A stretch of DNA of 64,000 bases from Azovibrio restrictus DSM 23866 (GCF_000429665.1 NZ_AUCH01000004.1:1-64000); one strand, 5' to 3'; positions 7,237-15,366 are shown, counted from the stretch's first letter. Translations and numbers: made by a program. The notes: generated by a model from the letters alone, not told the origin.

Positions 7237-7775
7237 GCGCTTTCTCCATCAGGCCCGGGGGCCGCTTCCGGGGCGGCTGCCTGGGGCGCGGCCGCCGGGG
7301 CTGTGGCGCCTGTGGCGGTGGCCTTGGCGGTGACGGCCTTGGGGTTTGCAGTCTTGGGGCTTGCCGTCTTCTTCGGGGCGGCCGCCTTGGCTGTGCCCGT
7401 TTTGGCGGAGGCCGCCTTGGAGGTCTCCTTAGGGGCCCGCTTGGGGGCTGCTTTGGCCGCCGGCTGCGGGGCGGCGCTTGCGGGCGTGGCGGCTTCTGCC
7501 TGGGCGGCGGGCTTGCGGCTGCGCCGGGGTTTGGGGGCGGGGGTCTCCGGTGCGCTGGCTGCCGGAGGTTCCGTTGCGGCGGGGGTTTCCACCAGGGTGA
7601 GCCGTTCGCGCATGGCGGCGCTGGAGCTTTCGATGCGCGCCAGGCCGCCGGCCGTGGCCAGCCGCAGCTTGTCCTTGGCGGTGCCCAGGGTTTCCCGGGC
7701 CTTGTCGTTACGCCACAGCTTGATGGCAAAGGCGCCGGTGACGAGACCGGCGGCAAAGGGGAGCAGAGGCAGCAT
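7233..7775 (-). CDS. membrane-anchored Ala/Lys/Pro-rich low-complexity protein
   Basis: 180 residues. The first ~20 form a membrane anchor (LLPFAAGLVTGAFAIKLW), residues 25-65 are a charged helix, and the last ~115 are a histone-H1-like tail of Ala, Lys, Pro, Thr and Ser (SKAASAKTGTAKAAAPKK and similar). The tail is strongly basic until the acidic last ten residues. It lies 2 bp downstream of the ferritin-like gene. A basic, disordered tail on a membrane anchor could bind a polyanion such as polyphosphate or a phosphate-rich iron mineral; this is inference from charge alone. Homology is unlikely to help because of the low complexity. Confidence 0.65.
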   Translation of the reverse strand: MLPLLPFAAGLVTGAFAIKLWRNDKARETLGTAKDKLRLATAGGLARIESSSAAMRERLTLVETPAATEPPAASAPETPAPKPRRSRKPAAQAEAATPASAAPQPAAKAAPKRAPKETSKAASAKTGTAKAAAPKKTASPKTANPKAVTAKATATGATAPAAAPQAAAPEAAPGPDGESA

Positions 7776-7777
7776 GG

Positions 7778-8488
7778 TCAGTCCTCCTGGGTTGAGGGTT
7801 GGGACGGGGAGTTGCGGTCCTGCTGGCGCAGGTAATGGACGGCGGCGCCGCCGGCAAGCAGGCCCGCGAGCATGGCCGGATGGGCGGCGCGCACCAGGGA
7901 ACCCACCAGGCCGAAGGCGCCGTTCTGGCGCGCCAGCAGGGAGAAGCCCTGCTCCAGCACGCTGGTGAGCGGTCCGTGCCGGACGTAGGCCTGATTGGGC
8001 GGAATGCCCTGGGCGGCGTGGTAGCTTTCCCGGGCCACGGCCCCCTGCAGGGCGCGCTGGAAGGCGGGCAGGTGGTTGTCCTGGGAGGCCGACTGCAGGT
8101 TGAAGAAGACCCGCTGCACGTCGGCGGCGGCCACCAGGGGCAGCAGCCGCTGGTAGAGCTGCACGTTGGCGATTTCCCCGGCCACCCCACGCTCCAGGTT
8201 GGCGCGCCAGGTGGGGGCCACCGTGGTTTCCGCCGGATAGGGGTCCAGGGGGCGGGGCACTCCGTAGCGTTCGCAGAGCTTGCCCAGGGCGGCAACGTGC
8301 TGTTCCTCGGCCTGGACGATGTTGGCGAAGGGGGTCTGGGGGCCGAAGGATTCCACCACCTTCTGGTAGAAGGCCCGGGCCGCGTATTCGTCGTAGAGGG
8401 CGATGCGCAGGGCCTGGTGCAGCAGGGGGTAGGGGGCTGAGGGCTGGGGCGTGCGGCTGCGCAGGATTGCTTCGTCATAGTTGGCCAT
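7778..8488 (-). CDS. ferritin-like (DUF2202-type) protein
   Basis: 236 residues. The helical core has LYDEYAARAFYQKVVESFG (Glu34 region) and an AEEQH motif near residue 60, followed by LGKLCERYGVP. Another helix pair (GVAGEIANVQLYQRLLP, VFFNLQSASQDNHLPAF) supplies a second set of Glu and His ligands, the four-helix pattern of DUF2202/ferritin-like proteins. The C-terminal third is longer than usual and contains a hydrophobic segment (PAMLAGLLAGGAAV), suggesting membrane association. The start overlaps the upstream HMA2 gene by 14 bp. Placed with a metal ATPase, a diiron or iron-binding role is likely; ferroxidase activity is not shown by the sequence. Confidence 0.78.
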   Translation of the reverse strand: MANYDEAILRSRTPQPSAPYPLLHQALRIALYDEYAARAFYQKVVESFGPQTPFANIVQAEEQHVAALGKLCERYGVPRPLDPYPAETTVAPTWRANLERGVAGEIANVQLYQRLLPLVAAADVQRVFFNLQSASQDNHLPAFQRALQGAVARESYHAAQGIPPNQAYVRHGPLTSVLEQGFSLLARQNGAFGLVGSLVRAAHPAMLAGLLAGGAAVHYLRQQDRNSPSQPSTQED

Positions 8489-8867
8489 GACGTACCTCCG
8501 TGTATTTTTCCTCGATGATCCGGAACAGGGCGGCGGCGGCGGGGCTTTCCTGGCCGGCCAGCAGGTCGCTCCAGGCCGGGGCGGGAATGGTCCCCGTGTC
8601 GTATTCGATGGTGCAGGAGCGGGCCAGCTTGTTGAGGCGGATGTCCCGCACTCCCCGGATGGCGCCCAGGGCCGCGCTCAGGCCCTCGTCGCCCAGGCCC
8701 TGGAGGGCAGGTTCCTGGAGCACGGCGGTATCGATCTTGAAGCGGATGCGGCCGGGAATATGGTGCGCGATGCGCAGATAGGGGGCCAGCGTGCGTACTG
8801 CCGCGGCAAGGTTGAAATCCGGGTTTAAGGCGGTGTCCGCAATGGTGCCAATCGCGCTTCCGGCCAT
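8475..8867 (-). CDS. HMA2-like domain protein, first gene of the ferrosome-like operon
   Basis: 130 residues. After a ~30-residue lead the protein carries AHHIPGRIRFKI (residues 34-45), the same HHxPGRxRx(R/K) motif as the ATPase N-terminus, then a ferredoxin-like HMA2 domain with GVRDIRLNKLARSCTIEYD. The metal-binding CxxC is absent. It is the promoter-proximal gene of the run 8867 to 3379, in which all genes touch or overlap. It could donate metal to the ATPase or interact with the ATPase domain of the same fold. Confidence 0.75.
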   Translation of the reverse strand: MAGSAIGTIADTALNPDFNLAAAVRTLAPYLRIAHHIPGRIRFKIDTAVLQEPALQGLGDEGLSAALGAIRGVRDIRLNKLARSCTIEYDTGTIPAPAWSDLLAGQESPAAAALFRIIEEKYTEVRHGQL

Positions 8868-8935
8868 GATGTCCTCGTTTGAATGAGATGGGCTGGCTAC
8901 CGCTGGGCGGATGGCTTGCGTGGGGGAATCGGCAT

Positions 8936-8977
8936 CACCTTAGCATCGGTCTGCCTGCCGGGCTTGACCTAAGTCAA
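8936..8977 (-). promoter_or_regulatory. FNR/ANR-type promoter of the metal-ATPase operon
   Basis: TTGACCTAAGTCAA at 8964-8977 is a perfect palindrome of the FNR/CRP-family type (TTGAC-N4-GTCAA). On the minus strand a TAAGGT hexamer (complement of 8937-8942) lies where a -10 should be for a class II site centred near -41.5. It is about 97 bp upstream of the first gene. This predicts induction under low oxygen. Confidence 0.7.
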
Positions 8978-9081
8978 ACCGGGAAAAAGCCGGGGAGGCC
9001 CTGTTCTAGCCACTTTCCAGCCAGATTCCAGTTCCGTTTCGGCCTCGGGACGCCAGGCGGGTTTGGCTCCCGCCCGGGATT

Positions 9082-9945
9082 TCAGGACAGGCTGCCGGTG
9101 TTCACCACGGGCTGGGGGCCCCGGTCGCCGCACAGGACCACCAGCAGGTTGCTCACCATCTGGGCTTTGCGTTCCTCGTCCAGGTGGATGCTGCCGTTCT
9201 TTTCCAGTTCCGCCAGGGCCATTTCCACCATGCCCACGGCGCCGGCCACGATGCGGGTGCGGGCGGCGATCACCGCGTTGGCCTGCTGGCGCTGCAGCAT
9301 GGCCTGGGCGATTTCCGGGGCGTAGGCCAGGTGGCTGATGCGGGCCTCGATCACCTGGACCCCGGCCTTGCCCAGGCGTTCGGCGATCTGTTCCTGCAGG
9401 TGGTGGGAGATTTCCTGGGGGTGGCTGCGCAGGGCGATGTGGCTCTCTTCGGTGGTGTCGTAGGGATAGCTGGTGGCCATGGCGCGCAGGGCGGCTTCGG
9501 ACTGGATGTGCACGAAGCTCTCGTAATCGTCCACGTTGTAGACGGCCTCGGCGGAGTCGGCCACCTGCCAGACGATCACGGCGGCGATTTCGATGGGGCT
9601 GCCTTCCAGGTCATTCACCTTGAGCTTGCCGCTCTCGAAGTTGCGCACCCGGAGGCTCACCTTGCGCTTGGCGCAGAAGGGGTTGCTCCAGCGCAGCCCG
9701 TCTTCCCGCACCGTGCCCACGTAGCGGCCGAACAGGCTTAGCACCGCCGACTGGTTCGGTTCCACCTTGTACAGGCCGGCGCCGAGGAAGATGCCGAGCA
9801 GGACCAGCAGCACGGCTCCCAGGGCCAGCAGCGGGGATAAGCGGAGGGGCTCCAGGAGCAGCAGGTAGAGGCCCAGCAGGATGCTCAGGATGGCGGCTGC
9901 CACGGTGGGGATGCCGGGCAGGGAGGAGACGGTTTTTTCCTTCAT
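9082..9945 (-). CDS. SPFH/Band-7 domain protein
   Basis: 287 residues. Two N-terminal membrane segments (about residues 13-33 and 38-57) are followed by an SPFH domain starting LYKVEPNQSAVLSLFGRYVGT and continuing through a DLEGSPIEIAAVIVWQV core. The end has a coiled-coil-like region with QAMLQRQQANAVIAARTRIV. This matches the slipin/stomatin-like SPFH proteins of about 290-300 residues often annotated next to proteases or alone; no NfeD-type partner is adjacent. It probably oligomerises in the inner membrane. It stands 214 bp from the ferrosome-like operon and reads in the same direction, but the FNR-type promoter between them drives only that operon. Confidence 0.85.
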   Translation of the reverse strand: MKEKTVSSLPGIPTVAAAILSILLGLYLLLLEPLRLSPLLALGAVLLVLLGIFLGAGLYKVEPNQSAVLSLFGRYVGTVREDGLRWSNPFCAKRKVSLRVRNFESGKLKVNDLEGSPIEIAAVIVWQVADSAEAVYNVDDYESFVHIQSEAALRAMATSYPYDTTEESHIALRSHPQEISHHLQEQIAERLGKAGVQVIEARISHLAYAPEIAQAMLQRQQANAVIAARTRIVAGAVGMVEMALAELEKNGSIHLDEERKAQMVSNLLVVLCGDRGPQPVVNTGSLS

Positions 9946-10032
9946 GGGAGCACCTCGGTTGGCTTGTGTCGCGCTATCCCATCACGGCAGCGCGCAAGCT
10001 GCAAGAGGCGGCCATGGATTTCTCCTTGGCCG

Positions 10033-10848
10033 TCAGGGCCGGGCTTCCGCTTCCGGGGGGCTGGAGAAATAGCGCCGGGGCTCCACGCCCAGGGTGCGGC
10101 GGAACATGGCGGTGAAGGCGCTGGCGTTCCGGTAGCCCAGCCTGGCGGCCACCAGGGCCACCGGCATGCCGCCCGCCAGGTGGCCCAGGGCCTCCACCAG
10201 CCTGGCCTGCTGGCGCCACTGGCGGAAGCTCATGCCGGTTTCCCGCTGGAACTGGCGGGCCAGGGTGCGGCTGCTGGTGGCCTGCTGTTCCGCCAGGGTT
10301 TCCAGGGTGGCCGGGTGGCCGGGGTCGGCGGTCAGGGTTTCGCACAGGCGGCGCAGCCGGGGTTCGGCGGGCATGGGCAGGTGCAGGGCGGGCAGTTTCA
10401 GGAAACGCAGCTCGCTTAGCACCAGGGCGGCGATCTGGCCGGCCCGGCCATCCCGGTCGTAGGCCAGGGGCTCTTCCAGCAGGGCCAGGATCAGGGCCCG
10501 CAGCAGGGGGCTGACTTCCAGCAGGCAGCAATGGCCGGGCAGGTTCGGGGCGGCGTCCGGGCGGATGTAGAGGGTGCGCATCTGCACCGGGCCGAGCATG
10601 ATCACCCGGTGCGCCGTGTTGGCGGGTATCCACACCCCCCGCACCGGCGGCACCACCCAGCAGCCGGCTTCGGTCTCGACCCGCATCACGCCGCTGCCGG
10701 CGTAGATCAGCTGGGCCCGGGGATGGGTGTGGATGGGGGTTTCGCCGTTGCGGTAGTTCCTGGCCTTGGCGGTGACCGGGTGGGGCAGGGTCTGGTGTTC
10801 GTCGTCATGGCCGCAGCGCATGCTCGGGTCGGGGGTTGTCCAGTTCAC
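10033..10848 (-). CDS. AraC-family regulator with N-terminal cupin
   Basis: 271 residues: an N-terminal cupin-like sensing domain (GETPIHTHPRAQLIYAGSG and VVPPVRGVWIPANTAHRV) and a C-terminal pair of helix-turn-helix motifs (LETLAEQQATSSRTLARQF, then VALVAARLGYRNASAFTAMFRRTLG). It is divergent from the MFS pump gene with 71 bp between the two starts, so it most likely controls that pump and itself. The same AraC/Fsr-like arrangement is common in proteobacteria. The ligand is unknown. Confidence 0.88.
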   Translation of the reverse strand: MNWTTPDPSMRCGHDDEHQTLPHPVTAKARNYRNGETPIHTHPRAQLIYAGSGVMRVETEAGCWVVPPVRGVWIPANTAHRVIMLGPVQMRTLYIRPDAAPNLPGHCCLLEVSPLLRALILALLEEPLAYDRDGRAGQIAALVLSELRFLKLPALHLPMPAEPRLRRLCETLTADPGHPATLETLAEQQATSSRTLARQFQRETGMSFRQWRQQARLVEALGHLAGGMPVALVAARLGYRNASAFTAMFRRTLGVEPRRYFSSPPEAEARP

Positions 10849-10919
10849 GATAGTAGTTGTCAGGACGTGTGAGGAGTGGCCATTCTAGACTGGCTCCCCG
10901 TGTTACTGAGCCATTTTCC

Positions 10920-12143
10920 ATGGACAAGACCCTTGCCGCCGAGCCGCCCCTGGCGGCCCCCACCGGGGCCGATCCCCTGCACGGCACCACCTACCCGGTG
11001 ATTGCCGCCATCAGCTTCTCGCACCTGCTGAACGACATGATGCAGTCGGTGCTGCTGGCCATCTACCCGATGCTGAAGCTGGGCCTGAACCTGAGCTTTG
11101 CCCAGATCGGCCTGATCACCCTGGCCTACCAGCTCACGGCCTCCCTGCTGCAGCCCCTGATCGGGCTCTACACCGACCGCCGGCCCCAGCCCTATTCCCT
11201 GCCCCTGGGCATGGGCTTCACCCTGGTGGGCCTGCTCGCCCTGTCCCAGGCCGGCAGTTTCGCGGCGGTGCTGGTGGCGGCGATGCTGATCGGCATGGGC
11301 TCCTCGGTGTTCCACCCGGAATCTTCCCGGGTGGCCCGCATGGCGGCCGGCAGCCAGCCGGGCCTGGCCCAGTCCCTGTTCCAGATCGGCGGCAACCTGG
11401 GTACCGCCATCGGCCCGCTGCTGGCGGCCCTGATCATCGTGCCCCGGGGGCAGGCCAGCGCCGCCTGGTTTTCCCTGTTCGCACTCCTGGGGCTGTGCGT
11501 CCTGAGCCTGGTGGGGCGCTGGTCCAGCCGGCATGGGGCCAGTTTCAAGAAGCGCATGAAGGCCCAGGGGGACAATGGCCTGAGCCGCCGCCAGATCGGC
11601 TGGTCCCTGGCCATCCTGGGCCTGCTGATGTTCTCCAAGTTCTTCTACATGACCAGCCTGAGCAGTTATTACACCTTCTACCTGATGGACCGTTTTGCCC
11701 TGGAACTGCCCCAGGCCCAGACCTACCTGTTCGCCTTCCTCTTCGCCGTGGCGGCGGGGACCGTGGCCGGCGGCCCCATCGGCGACCGGATCGGGCGCAA
11801 GCAGGTGATCTGGGTGTCCATCCTGGGGGTGGCGCCGTTCACCCTGCTGCTGCCCCACGTGAACCTGTTCTGGAGCGGGGTGCTCTCGGTGTGCATCGGC
11901 ATGATCCTGGCCTCGGCCTTCTCGGCCATCCTGGTCTATGCCCAGGAGCTGGTGCCGGGCAAGGTGGGGGCCATCTCCGGGCTGTTCTTCGGCTTTGCCT
12001 TCGGCATGGGCGGCATCGGCGCCGCCCTGCTCGGCCAACTGGCCGACGCCACCAGCATCGCCACGGTGTACCAGATCTGCGCCTTCTTGCCCCTGATCGG
12101 CCTATTCACCGCCTTCCTGCCCAGCCTCCGCCGGGGGAGATGA
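10920..12143 (+). CDS. MFS efflux transporter, fosmidomycin-resistance (Fsr) type
   Basis: 407 residues from ATG 10920 with twelve predicted membrane helices. The N-terminal helix has SFSHLLNDMMQSVLLAIYPMLK, a characteristic Fsr-family segment, and the loop between helices 2 and 3 has LYTDRRPQP. The second half has GGPIGDRIGRKQ, the repeated MFS loop motif. Family members of ~400 residues export fosmidomycin or related small molecules. The start was chosen because upstream in-frame codons would overlap the divergent promoter region. Regulation is probably by the neighbouring AraC protein. The true substrate is unknown. Confidence 0.88.
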   Translation: MDKTLAAEPPLAAPTGADPLHGTTYPVIAAISFSHLLNDMMQSVLLAIYPMLKLGLNLSFAQIGLITLAYQLTASLLQPLIGLYTDRRPQPYSLPLGMGFTLVGLLALSQAGSFAAVLVAAMLIGMGSSVFHPESSRVARMAAGSQPGLAQSLFQIGGNLGTAIGPLLAALIIVPRGQASAAWFSLFALLGLCVLSLVGRWSSRHGASFKKRMKAQGDNGLSRRQIGWSLAILGLLMFSKFFYMTSLSSYYTFYLMDRFALELPQAQTYLFAFLFAVAAGTVAGGPIGDRIGRKQVIWVSILGVAPFTLLLPHVNLFWSGVLSVCIGMILASAFSAILVYAQELVPGKVGAISGLFFGFAFGMGGIGAALLGQLADATSIATVYQICAFLPLIGLFTAFLPSLRRGR

Positions 12144-12298
12144 GAGCGCCGCCGCCCGGGGCGTTGCGGCTCCCGGGACGGCTGGGGGGCAGGGGCGGCG
12201 GTCCCGGGGCAAATTTCTTCTGCAGCCCGGTGAGGCGCTCGGTCAGCCCGGGCGCCCGGGTTAAGATGCGGGCTTACTTTGTTGCAATGGAGTTTGAT

Positions 12299-13933
12299 AT
12301 GCCCGCCTGGTTCCTGCGCATGAGCATCCGCTGGAAGCTGCAATTGGGATTCTTCGTGGTCACCATGATCACCACGATCTTCAATCGCCTGCTGGCCACC
12401 CACGAGCTGAGCAAGATGATCGCCGTTGCCCGGGCGGGGGAGGTGCCCGAGGCGGTGCTGGCCCAGATGATGGACAACCGGGCTGCCTACATCTTCAATT
12501 CCTTCTGGGAATCGGGACTGGAGTTCGCCGTGCAGTTCCTGATCATCGGCTTCGTGGCCACCCACTTCGTGCGCCCCATCCAGGCCCTGCGGGACGCCAT
12601 GCAGGCCATGTCCCGGGGGGACCTGGTGCATACGGTGCAGGAGACCGCCAAGGACGAGCTGGGCCAGCTGCAGAGCAGCTTCAACCTGATGCGCCAGCGC
12701 TTTGCCGACATCCTGCGGGAGATCGAGGACAGCGGCAAACAGATGCACCAGTCGGCTTTCCAGGTGACCACCATCGCCCGGGAAATCGCCGATGTGAGCC
12801 GCAAGGAAGAAAACCGCTCGGAGGAGGTGGATCAGGCCACCCGCAGCCTGAACGACATCGCCCGGCAGGTGGAGGAGCGGGCCCAGACCGCCGTGGGCCA
12901 GTCGGCCCGGCTGGAGAGCCGGGGCCGGGAAGGCATAGAAAGCGTGCGCCGCAACATCCAGGTGATGGAGGAAACCGCCGCCGGGGTGGCTTCGGCCTCC
13001 ACCAGCATCGGCGAGCTGGAGGCCGAATCGGCGCGCATCCACGCCATCATCGGCACCATCCGGGAAATCGCCGGCCAGACCAACCTGCTCGCCCTGAATG
13101 CCGCCATCGAAGCCGCCCGGGCCGGGGAAACGGGCCGGGGCTTCGCGGTGGTGGCCGACGAGGTGCGCAAGCTGGCCGAACGCACCAGTGACTCGGCCCA
13201 GGAGGTGACGGCCATCATCGACGGGCTGGGCAGCCGGGTGCGGGAGGTGACGGGCTCCATGGAGATGGTGGTGGAGCGGGTGGCGGACAGCCGCCAGGTG
13301 GCCGACCGGACCGTGGCCGTGATCGAGGAAATGGTCCAGGAAATCAGCGTCGCTGCCGAAAGCAGCCGCAGCATCTGCGAGGGCAGCCAGGGCCAGGTGG
13401 CCGAGCTGGACCGCCTGCAGCAGACCCTGGAGGCCCTGTTCTCGACCCTGCACGAGAGCGGCTCCAAGGTGGATGCCACGGCCGCCATCGGCGACACCAT
13501 CTTCCAGGTCAGCGAGCGGCTCAACCAGACCATGGGCGGTTTCAAGTTCCACCGGGAGATCCAGGGCAGCCGGCCGGCCGGGGACAAGCGCGCCTATCCC
13601 CGGGCGGAAAACAGCTTGCGGGTGAACGTCCAGTACCAGGACAGCCTGCTCGAAGGGGTCTCCTTGGACATCAGCCTGTCCGGCCTGCGCTTGGCCCTGG
13701 CCGGGGAGCTGCCGGAGGATGTGGAACTGGGCCTGGAGGTGTTCCTGCCCCGGAACAGCCTGGAAGAATTCCGTAACCAGCGGCCCCTGCAGGTCCGGGG
13801 TCTGGTCATGTGGCGCCGCCGGGAAGGGGAGGGTTTCCTCTACGGCATCCGCTTCGAGCAGGTCTCCCAGGCCGATCGCCAGGCCCTGCGCCAGGCCGTG
13901 GCCTATTTCAATAAGCCGGCGGAGTACAACTGA
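12299..13933 (+). CDS. methyl-accepting chemotaxis protein with C-terminal PilZ domain
   Basis: 544 residues; ATG 12299 is preceded by GGAG at 6 bp, and ATGs at 12266 and 12287 are also in frame. Two membrane helices (about residues 10-25 and 75-95) flank a short periplasmic loop of ~45 residues, too small for a standard ligand domain. A HAMP region follows, then the cytoplasmic signalling domain with the conserved hairpin tip (EIAGQTNLLALNAAIEAARA). The last ~115 residues are a PilZ domain with an intact c-di-GMP motif: R431-A-Y-P-R435 and D457-I-S-L-S-G462. No CheBR pentapeptide is seen. The receptor could link c-di-GMP level to chemotaxis or surface sensing. It lies alone, 2 bp before the esterase gene. 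Confidence 0.9.
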   Translation: MPAWFLRMSIRWKLQLGFFVVTMITTIFNRLLATHELSKMIAVARAGEVPEAVLAQMMDNRAAYIFNSFWESGLEFAVQFLIIGFVATHFVRPIQALRDAMQAMSRGDLVHTVQETAKDELGQLQSSFNLMRQRFADILREIEDSGKQMHQSAFQVTTIAREIADVSRKEENRSEEVDQATRSLNDIARQVEERAQTAVGQSARLESRGREGIESVRRNIQVMEETAAGVASASTSIGELEAESARIHAIIGTIREIAGQTNLLALNAAIEAARAGETGRGFAVVADEVRKLAERTSDSAQEVTAIIDGLGSRVREVTGSMEMVVERVADSRQVADRTVAVIEEMVQEISVAAESSRSICEGSQGQVAELDRLQQTLEALFSTLHESGSKVDATAAIGDTIFQVSERLNQTMGGFKFHREIQGSRPAGDKRAYPRAENSLRVNVQYQDSLLEGVSLDISLSGLRLALAGELPEDVELGLEVFLPRNSLEEFRNQRPLQVRGLVMWRRREGEGFLYGIRFEQVSQADRQALRQAVAYFNKPAEYN

Positions 13934-13935
13934 AG

Positions 13936-14601
13936 ATGAATTCCCCTGAAGGCATCAGCTTCGACACGGCCCCCAATCCCCGCCATGCCCTGATCTGGCT
14001 GCATGGCCTGGGGGCCGATGGCAGCGATTTCGTGCCGGTGATTCCCGAGCTGGGCCTGCCCGCCGGCACCGCCCTGCGCTGCATCTTTCCCCATGCACCC
14101 CTGCAGCCGGTGAGCTGCAACGGTGGTTACGTGATGCGGGCCTGGTACGACATCCTCAGCCTCAGCCCCCTGGAGCGGCGCATCGACACGGCCGGGCTGC
14201 AGGCCTCCTGCGCCCTGGTGGAGGCCCTGATCGCCCGGGAAGAGGCCCGCGGCATTCCGGCCAGCCGTATCGTCCTGGCGGGCTTTTCCCAGGGGGGCGC
14301 CGTGGCCTACAGCACGGCCCTGGCCCGCAGCGGCGCCCTGGCCGGGGTGGTGGCCCTGTCCACCTACATCCCGGCTCCGGAACTCCTGGGGCAGCTGCCA
14401 CAGCACCGCCAGCTGCCGGTGTTCGCCGCCCACGGGGATGCGGACGAAGTGGTGGCCCCGGCCCTGGGGCTGGCGGCCCGGGACCTGCTCCTGGCCGGCG
14501 GCCTGCAGCCCGAATGGCACAGCTACCCCATGGGGCACGAGGTCTGCCTGGAGGAAATCCGCGACCTGGGGCGCTGGCTAGTGCCGCTTCTGGAAGGGTG
14601 A
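13936..14601 (+). CDS. alpha/beta hydrolase, carboxylesterase/phospholipase (DUF-type EstB) family
   Basis: 221 residues with the LHGLGADGSDF oxyanion-loop motif at 22-32 and the nucleophile elbow GFSQGG (Ser118). The acid is Asp168 or Asp170 in HGDADEVV and the histidine is His201 in PMGHEV. This is the complete carboxylesterase/acyl-protein-thioesterase-like family (about 220 residues). It starts 2 bp after the chemoreceptor stop, so both are probably on one transcript. Natural substrate unknown. Confidence 0.9.
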   Translation: MNSPEGISFDTAPNPRHALIWLHGLGADGSDFVPVIPELGLPAGTALRCIFPHAPLQPVSCNGGYVMRAWYDILSLSPLERRIDTAGLQASCALVEALIAREEARGIPASRIVLAGFSQGGAVAYSTALARSGALAGVVALSTYIPAPELLGQLPQHRQLPVFAAHGDADEVVAPALGLAARDLLLAGGLQPEWHSYPMGHEVCLEEIRDLGRWLVPLLEG

Positions 14602-14853
14602 CCCGGGTTCCTCACCACGGAGGCACGGAGAAAGGCTGGATTTCAAGGTTTTTTCCCTTGCCCTGCTGCGCAGCAGGCGGGGTAGCGGGTGAGGCAAGGG
14701 CAGCTTCAGTTTGCACGAGGGCGCGGCGGCCCGGAGCCGGGGGACACGATCGAATAGCCCGCCGGGTTGTGCGTGCTTGAGAGCACGGGAAGGCTGCGGC
14801 GGGTGATAGCCTGCAGCGGTTGAGACATTTCGAGTCGGGCAAGGAGCGCAAGG

Positions 14854-15108
14854 ATGGACTGGATCATTTCCCTGATCATCGGCGGTGTGGTGGGCTGGCT
14901 GGCCAGCATCGTCATGAAGACCAATGCCCAGATGGGCATCATCGCCAATGTGCTGATCGGCGTGCTGGGCTCGTCCCTGGGTTACTGGATCGCCGGCATG
15001 CTCGGCATCGTCGCCACCGGGGGCCTGCTGCGCTTTGCCATCGCCGTGGCCGGCGCCTCCCTGCTGATCTTCATCCTGGGCAAGCTCGGGGTGTTCCGCC
15101 GGGGCTGA
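14854..15108 (+). CDS. GlsB/YeaQ/YmgE-family membrane protein
   Basis: 84 residues, nearly all hydrophobic: three helices with IISLIIGGVVGWLASIVMK at the start and GIIANVLIGVLGSSLGYWIAG in the middle, the signature of transglycosylase-associated (GlsB/YeaQ/YmgE) stress proteins. AAGGAGCGCAAGG precedes ATG 14854. The 252-bp gap before it contains no gene. Function in stress response is by family only. Confidence 0.88.
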   Translation: MDWIISLIIGGVVGWLASIVMKTNAQMGIIANVLIGVLGSSLGYWIAGMLGIVATGGLLRFAIAVAGASLLIFILGKLGVFRRG

Positions 15109-15176
15109 CGGGGGCTCCGGAAGGCTGGCGGGGCAAGTCCGGTAGCTGTCAAGAATGCGGTAGCCCGGCCATTACG

Positions 15177-15278
15177 GTGGAACAGCCCCAGTGGCTGGAG
15201 GACCAGTACCGCCTGCCTGCCGCAGAGGTGCTGCGCCAGACCAGCAATTTCCTGGACCTGGGCGGCCTGAAGCGCTGA
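15177..15278 (+). CDS. possible small ORF or gene remnant
   Basis: A GTG-started 33-codon frame (VEQPQWLEDQYRLPAAEV then LRQTSNFLDLGGLKR) between the GlsB-like gene and a terminator. Upstream in the same frame the sequence SCQECGSPAI reads like coding DNA too, but has no good start. It could be a small gene or the 3' end of a decayed one. I do not recognise it. Confidence 0.3.
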   Translation: MEQPQWLEDQYRLPAAEVLRQTSNFLDLGGLKR

Positions 15279-15325
15279 TTTCTCCGGCCGGGCGCCAAGG
15301 CCCGGTCCAGCCTTATGGGCAGCAA

Positions 15326-15358
15326 CATGGCGCCCTGGGGATGGGGCGCCATGTTTTT
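15326..15358 (+). terminator. rho-independent terminator
   Basis: CATGGCGCCC (15326-15335) pairs with GGGCGCCATG (15344-15353) and is followed by five T. It ends the plus-strand unit with the GlsB-like gene and separates it from the convergent TonB receptor. Confidence 0.85.
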
Positions 15359-15366
15359 CCCCCATC

